This document shows, one piece after another, positions 59,160 to 64,000 of a stretch of DNA of 64,000 nt. A program made the translations under genes and the position numbers. This DNA is from Diphasiastrum complanatum (taxonomy: Eukaryota > Streptophyta > Lycopodiopsida > Lycopodiales > Lycopodiaceae). Where the stretch lies: contig CM055110.1 in assembly GCA_029204225.1 (NCBI GenBank), forward strand, positions 44,122,949-44,186,948, read 5' to 3'. A model generated the notes under the pieces. It was not told the origin of the DNA. It saw only the letters and a list, made by a program, of their open reading frames with translations, and did not search any database. Each line of letters begins with the position of its first letter. Within the stretch, counting starts at the first letter, position 1.

Positions 59160-60462
59160 TGTGGTGGTGAGCTTTGGATTTAATTTTAGTTACTTTGTCG
59201 CTCCCTTTCCAAGTGTTCTTACACTTATTTTTGCTTCAATGTGGCCCACTCACATGATGACACATGTCATTATGGGCTCTAAAAAGGCGCACATTTATCT
59301 CATGCGCAATTACTCAGTCTTCAAAAGCTTGTACATGTTAGTATTGGATCTTACCTAGGGCGGAGATGTCGCACATGTGAAGAGGTCTCGTTGTCATTCT
59401 AAATATATGAGTTGGCCACCGAGGACACCATGGTAGAGCCAAATGCAAGAATGCTTCCTAAGTTCCACCTATACACATGTTGAGGAAGTCTACATATGTA
59501 TCTTGAATGAGGTTTTATGGCATTTCTTAAAAGTTAATCTAAATGCTTTGATTTTGACTTAGTATGTGCATAAAGATGATTGGACCAGCAATTCTTATCA
59601 AAATATACTTGGGTGAAGCTCAATATTGTCCCGAAATCCAAATTCACAGCGATGGGGAGAACAGGCTACTATACATCACTCAACAGAGTTTTTTTTTTTA
59701 TGCTTACTAAATACACTATGATGAATTGCAAGCTCATCTAATCACCTATGGATCCAAAATATCTAAACAATAGTATTCTCAAAAAATAGAGGAGGTTGAG
59801 CCAGTTTATGGCTAACCTTGGCATGATCCATTGGAAGGCTCTTGTTAGAGCATGAGGTATGTTCGAGTAACCATGGACCTCTGCATATATTATGAAGGAG
59901 GCAATATAGATTAACTCTATTTATTAAGTGCATACACAAATGCAAGTTGGGCAGGAGATTTCAACACTCATAAATCCACATCTAGATTTACTCCTTGCTC
60001 AACAGTCTCTTGGAACAATCGAAAGCAAACCTCTATTGCTCTATCATCAACCAAATCAGAGCATTCTATAGCTTCACAAGCCACTAAGAAGTGATATGGT
60101 TGAGAAACATGTTATCAAACGTTGGCCTGAAATGGAATGCTTTGACAATTTTGTTTTTTATGATAATTAAAGTGCCATTGCTTTATCTATCAATTGTAGA
60201 TTTCATTCTAGGCGTAAGCACACAGAGAGAGAAGGTAAGAGATTTAGTGCACTATTAAATTTAATGATCAAGGCATTCATGAATTCAAATTAGGGGGGGG
60301 AGGGGAGTAACGTACCTCTTTCCCTTCTTTAATCCAATTTTTAATCTAAATCCATTCATTCAGTCGTTAGAATGTAGTCGTGTACATTAAATTGAAGTTC
60401 AAATGAAGGACAACATTTTGATGCATCGATCGACATTTTTCAATGAAGAAATGTAGGCACTG
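59160..60462. other. gene-free stretch
   Basis: No supported gene or repeat apart from short homopolymers. Confidence 0.45.
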
Positions 60463-60677
60463 AATATGTTCGAGGGATTGTCAACTTCTTATCAACCCGT
60501 CTCAATCATGAATTTGTTAAAGAGATTGTCGAATTCTTATGTACCCATCTCAACATCGAATGTGTTCGACAGATTGTCGAATTCTTATCAATCAGTCTCG
60601 ACATTGAATGTATTTGACAAATTCTCAATTTTTTATCTACTCGGCTCATTTTGATACCGAATAAGTTCAACGGATTG
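60463..60677. repeat. 48-bp tandem repeat, five units
   Basis: Units start at 60463, 60511, 60559, 60607 and about 60660 (AATGTGTTCGACAGATTG type). The plus frame gives a 16-residue periodic peptide (NVFDRLSNSYQSVSTL), but there is no gene context, so it is treated as a repeat. Confidence 0.85.
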
Positions 60678-60699
60678 ATAGTCTCACTTGTATAGTGCC

Positions 60700-60875
60700 A
60701 CTCAAAACAAATTTCTTCATCTGTTGATTCCAAATCTTCAATGAACTTCTCTTATGGCGAGTGTTCAACTTGAATTCTATATCTGCAACTCAAAACAAAG
60801 TTGTTCATCTATTTATTCCAAATCTTCAACGAACTTTTCTTGTGGCGAGTGTTTAACTTGAATTTTATATAGAAT
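60700..60875. repeat. 88-bp tandem duplication
   Basis: ACTCAAAACAAATTTCTTCATC at 60700 recurs as ACTCAAAACAAAGTTGTTCATC at 60788. Both are followed by CCAAATCTTCAA and GGCGAGTGTT. Confidence 0.85.
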
Positions 60876-60940
60876 TGCCAATCGCATTACCGGATCTGAA
60901 AGTGATTGTTTCCTCATTGCTTTATTCAACACATGTATGT

Positions 60941-60974
60941 ACACACGCGCGCGCGCACACACACACACACACAA
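60941..60974. repeat. alternating CA-CG-CA tract
   Basis: 34 bp of strict purine-pyrimidine alternation with a CG core (CGCGCGCGCG). Such tracts can adopt left-handed DNA. Confidence 0.9.
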
Positions 60975-61644
60975 AATGTAATGTCATTCTAAATAAGTTG
61001 TGAATTCAGGAGTGAATGTGTGGTTGCTACCGCCATTGTTTTGCCCTTCACATTCAATTATATCTACATTTGTATGATGAATACTGAATATAATCCAAGA
61101 ATCTTATTACATTCAGTTGTTATGTTAGATTGCATGTGTGATCGATGGTTTCTTGTTTCATACATGTTGATAATACTTTCATCATACATGTTGACTATTA
61201 AATGAATGTTAATGCTTCTGCATAGCTTTCTCATTTAGCTACGCACTCTACATCATTTGTTTTTGTCTATGTAATTAATCATTTTAGATACTGACAATCT
61301 CATAGCTAGTATCAAATATTCAAACAACGAATTGAATTCTCGATAGGCATAGTCATGTGCCTAGGAAAAATCATCATCCATGTACTTTCCCATTGGTGGT
61401 TGTGTATTTTAGCACCTCGTGGACTTTAATGATGGATTAATGAAGGGATTTTAGAATTTGTTTTGTTCAATCGTTTTGCATTCTAATCTCATGATCCGCA
61501 CAATTTTTGTTGATTCCACATTTCTAGCATTGTATCACAACCCATGGTTTAACAAACAAGCTTATCAATGGCAATTTTATTGACAACTCCATCAATCTTC
61601 TTTATTTTTTTCAACTTATTTAAAAATGGAATAATCGTTCTCAA

Positions 61645-61860
61645 AAGCCAAACTCATTGAAAGATTTAGAGAAGATGATTTCCATATGCTGGAATTCAAA
61701 ATGAGGATAATTTTCTTGAGAAAGATTTGTGGGTTGTGGTTGATGGCATTGAAGTCAAATTTGACATTGACCTATAAGAACTATCGAACTGTAAGCAAAG
61801 GGACTTTAAGGCCATAGTTAATTTTCTTCTTGAATATTTAGAATTGTAGAAGAAAACTAG
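61645..61860 (+). pseudogene. copia gag scrap
   Basis: Frame-shifted pieces read DDFHMLEFKMRIIFL and EKDLWVVVDGIE, the Gag N-terminal pattern seen at 37440-37520. QRDFKAIVNFLLEY follows after a stop. Confidence 0.55.
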
Positions 61861-63141
61861 ACACTTCCAAAAAATTCTTCACAATAAAGCCTTTTGCACA
61901 TGATAATAACTTTGTAAAAGCAAGAATAAGACCAAAAAATGTGAATTTGTTTTCTCGTTTAATAACATGTACATTCTATTAGATCAAATAACAAACATTA
62001 CAATCTTAATAGATGTAATTTGCATAATAATTCAAGTCTTTTTCTCAAATCAACTATAAAAATTGGAGACTTTTACGCTACATAATATTGAAAAGATATA
62101 TACCAATGGACGAATAAAACTTAGATCTTAAATGCACATGTATACGAGGGCAATGAAAGACCTTTTAGGCCATTAGTTTGATTTGATCTCTATGAATCTT
62201 AGACAACTTTCACATGATGATATGAGACACGAACCTTTGACTGCTATCAAGTGGTAGAAGTATATTTGTAAGTATGGAATAGAAGTCCCACGTGTTGACT
62301 ATATGCTATAAAATCAAGTTTTAAAACCTCTGAAACATAAAAGTTCTAGTTCGATCTACTACTCCTAGAGACAAAAATATTCACTAATCATGTTAAAGTG
62401 ACTTCTAAATCTCAAAAAAACTGTTATGGATTATAGATAAGGCACACACATTTTCATGATATCAATTTTGTCAAAGACTATTTGAAGAGGTTGGGGAGCG
62501 ACTGGGGGTGAGGGGGTGCGGTGTTTGTTTATGTTGTTTAGAAAGGTAAAAAAAATGTCACATAAAAGTAAGTACTCAATATCAACAAAGGATATTTTTA
62601 CCAAATACTAAAGATATTTCACTCTTTGTCATATCAAGTACAACTTGAAAATTTCTATTCTTGATTCTAGGTGATAATATTTCATATCACATCCATATAA
62701 AAATGACTTGGTATGAATATTCAACACCCACTATTCAAAAAAATTATTTTCCTACCCCTAAAACAAAATAGGTGTCTAGTATTTTCATGTAACTTTTTAG
62801 CACTTTAGGATAAGAGGTGTATGCATAAATAACTCATCCAAAAGCTCTTGTTAAAAAGTTGGGATATGGACACCTTTGCCTTTTGAAAAGGATATTCGCT
62901 TTGGGATCTGCTGGATACTCGTCCATGGATTAATGAATTTTAATTTCAGTTCAATTATAAGAAGAATCATGAAGACAATTAAAGACTCAAAGATTTTTGG
63001 TAAATACTATATTTGAAGGCACATCATGTGACCAATTGACACTACAAAATAGATAGATTTATCTATTTGCAAATGCTCACTCTTTTTATTATGCATAATG
63101 ACTTACAAGTAACTACTTATCCTGAAGGGTTGAACGTAAAA

Positions 63142-63187
<46 letters not shown>

Positions 63188-64000
63188 TCGGTTATTGAAG
63201 CATAAGCTCTTAGATGTTTTTTGACCATGTTTAGACTATGATTCCAGCTTGGGTATCACACATGTAGTAGTAGTATCCAATTCAATTACAGTGAGAGACA
63301 TTTCTATAATTTAAAGAATTTGCACCATAGACTACATGACTTCTGGTCTAAGACTCAAAGGAATTCAATTTTAATTCAGATGAGTTCAATTTTTTTGTTT
63401 AGATAATTATCCTGGTTATGTTTGTGAAATGGAAAAAGTTGCCATGTATTAGTTAGACATTTGACATTCAAATTCTTTAGTAGATGATTGAATAGCAAGG
63501 GATGATTCACACCTAGCATTGTAACTATTAATACAAATACATGATGAGAATATCGAAATGTTACTAAAAGTCAGAAGACAATCAAAGTGCAAGTGAATAT
63601 AAAATATTTAAATGTGTCACAAATTTGCTAAATTCTTGAAATGGCAGCAATTAAAATTAATAAATGATTCAAGGATATCATATAATAATCACATAGTATA
63701 GATAGGAAGTCATTGAGAATATTTCCAAAAGTAAGAGTGAAAAAGTTCCACGTACATGAATCAATACAAAAGATATGCCTACAGTTCCTTTACTCAATGA
63801 AGTAATCGCTATCGCTTGAAGATTCTATTTCCATCCTTGAGTTGAAAATTTCATAGTACAAGTCAAACATGCGAAAATAACTTGATACCAAATCCTAAAG
63901 AATCCATTAAAAAGGATATTCTTTTTCCATGGAACAAAAATGGCATCTAGCTTTTGAATGACATAATTTGATAACTCATCACAAAGAGTCATACTTGCAT
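61861..64000. other. no supported gene; one (AC)n tract
   Basis: AT-rich, mostly featureless. An (AC)n microsatellite of about 42 bp is at 63144-63185. Confidence 0.5.

Noticed and set aside
60466-60654. Small repeat-containing protein gene
   Set aside because: The periodic peptide comes from a 48-bp tandem repeat. No promoter, splice sites or longer frame support it.

Overview
This is nuclear DNA from a land plant with a large, repeat-rich genome. The evidence is AT-rich sequence, Ty1/copia and Ty3/gypsy LTR retrotransposons primed by the plant initiator-Met tRNA site (TGGTATCAGAGC), long GA/CT/AC microsatellites, GT-AG introns and TATA-box promoters. I cannot name the species. A gymnosperm, fern or other large-genome plant fits at least as well as an angiosperm. 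No rRNA, tRNA, CRISPR array or bacterial feature was seen.

Layout. 1-13.4 kb is old retrotransposon debris. It includes a minus-strand copia remnant (1.2-2.9 kb) and a minus-strand gypsy gag-pol remnant (5.46-8.58 kb). The gypsy copy is split by a clean 2.04-kb non-coding LTR element with a 5-bp target duplication (5713-7750). A second copia 3' end lies at 9.98-11.74 kb. 14992-16176 is an intact intronless gene for an APH/choline-kinase-fold phosphotransferase, the best full-length ordinary gene here.

17.7-44.3 kb may be one very large DNA transposon of CACTA (CMC) type. Its ends (CACAA...TTGTG) carry a 3-bp CAT duplication, and each is followed by a dense cluster of palindromic GTGGAT-N-ATCCAC motifs. 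Its cargo includes a histone H3/CENH3-like gene fused in one reading frame to a Ulp1-type (C48) cysteine protease, both on the minus strand. Opposite, across a symmetrical two-way promoter, is an acidic protein gene on the plus strand. Downstream is a multi-exon transposase-like pseudogene. Several frames carry stop codons, so at least part of this is decayed. A 1.4-kb A-rich array full of TTCnnGAA palindromes (33.06-34.45 kb) and a copia insertion (35.77-43.56 kb) sit inside it. The copia insertion has an unusual LTR-internal-LTR-partial internal-LTR structure.

44.3-64 kb holds more copia pieces, including a minus-strand LTR-LTR-RNase H remnant at 47.1-48.26 kb, and long CT arrays. It also has an 819-bp LTR with primer site (51.17-52.0 kb), GC-rich foldbacks and several tandem duplications. 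A four-exon gene for a protein with one C-terminal membrane segment lies at 53759-55108 (minus), and an isolated well-formed exon at 58350-58458 (minus). The last 3 kb shows only a copia gag scrap and microsatellites.

Ordinary host genes are few: the phosphotransferase, the membrane-anchored protein and the lone exon. The most novel content is the histone-protease fusion and the element that seems to carry it.
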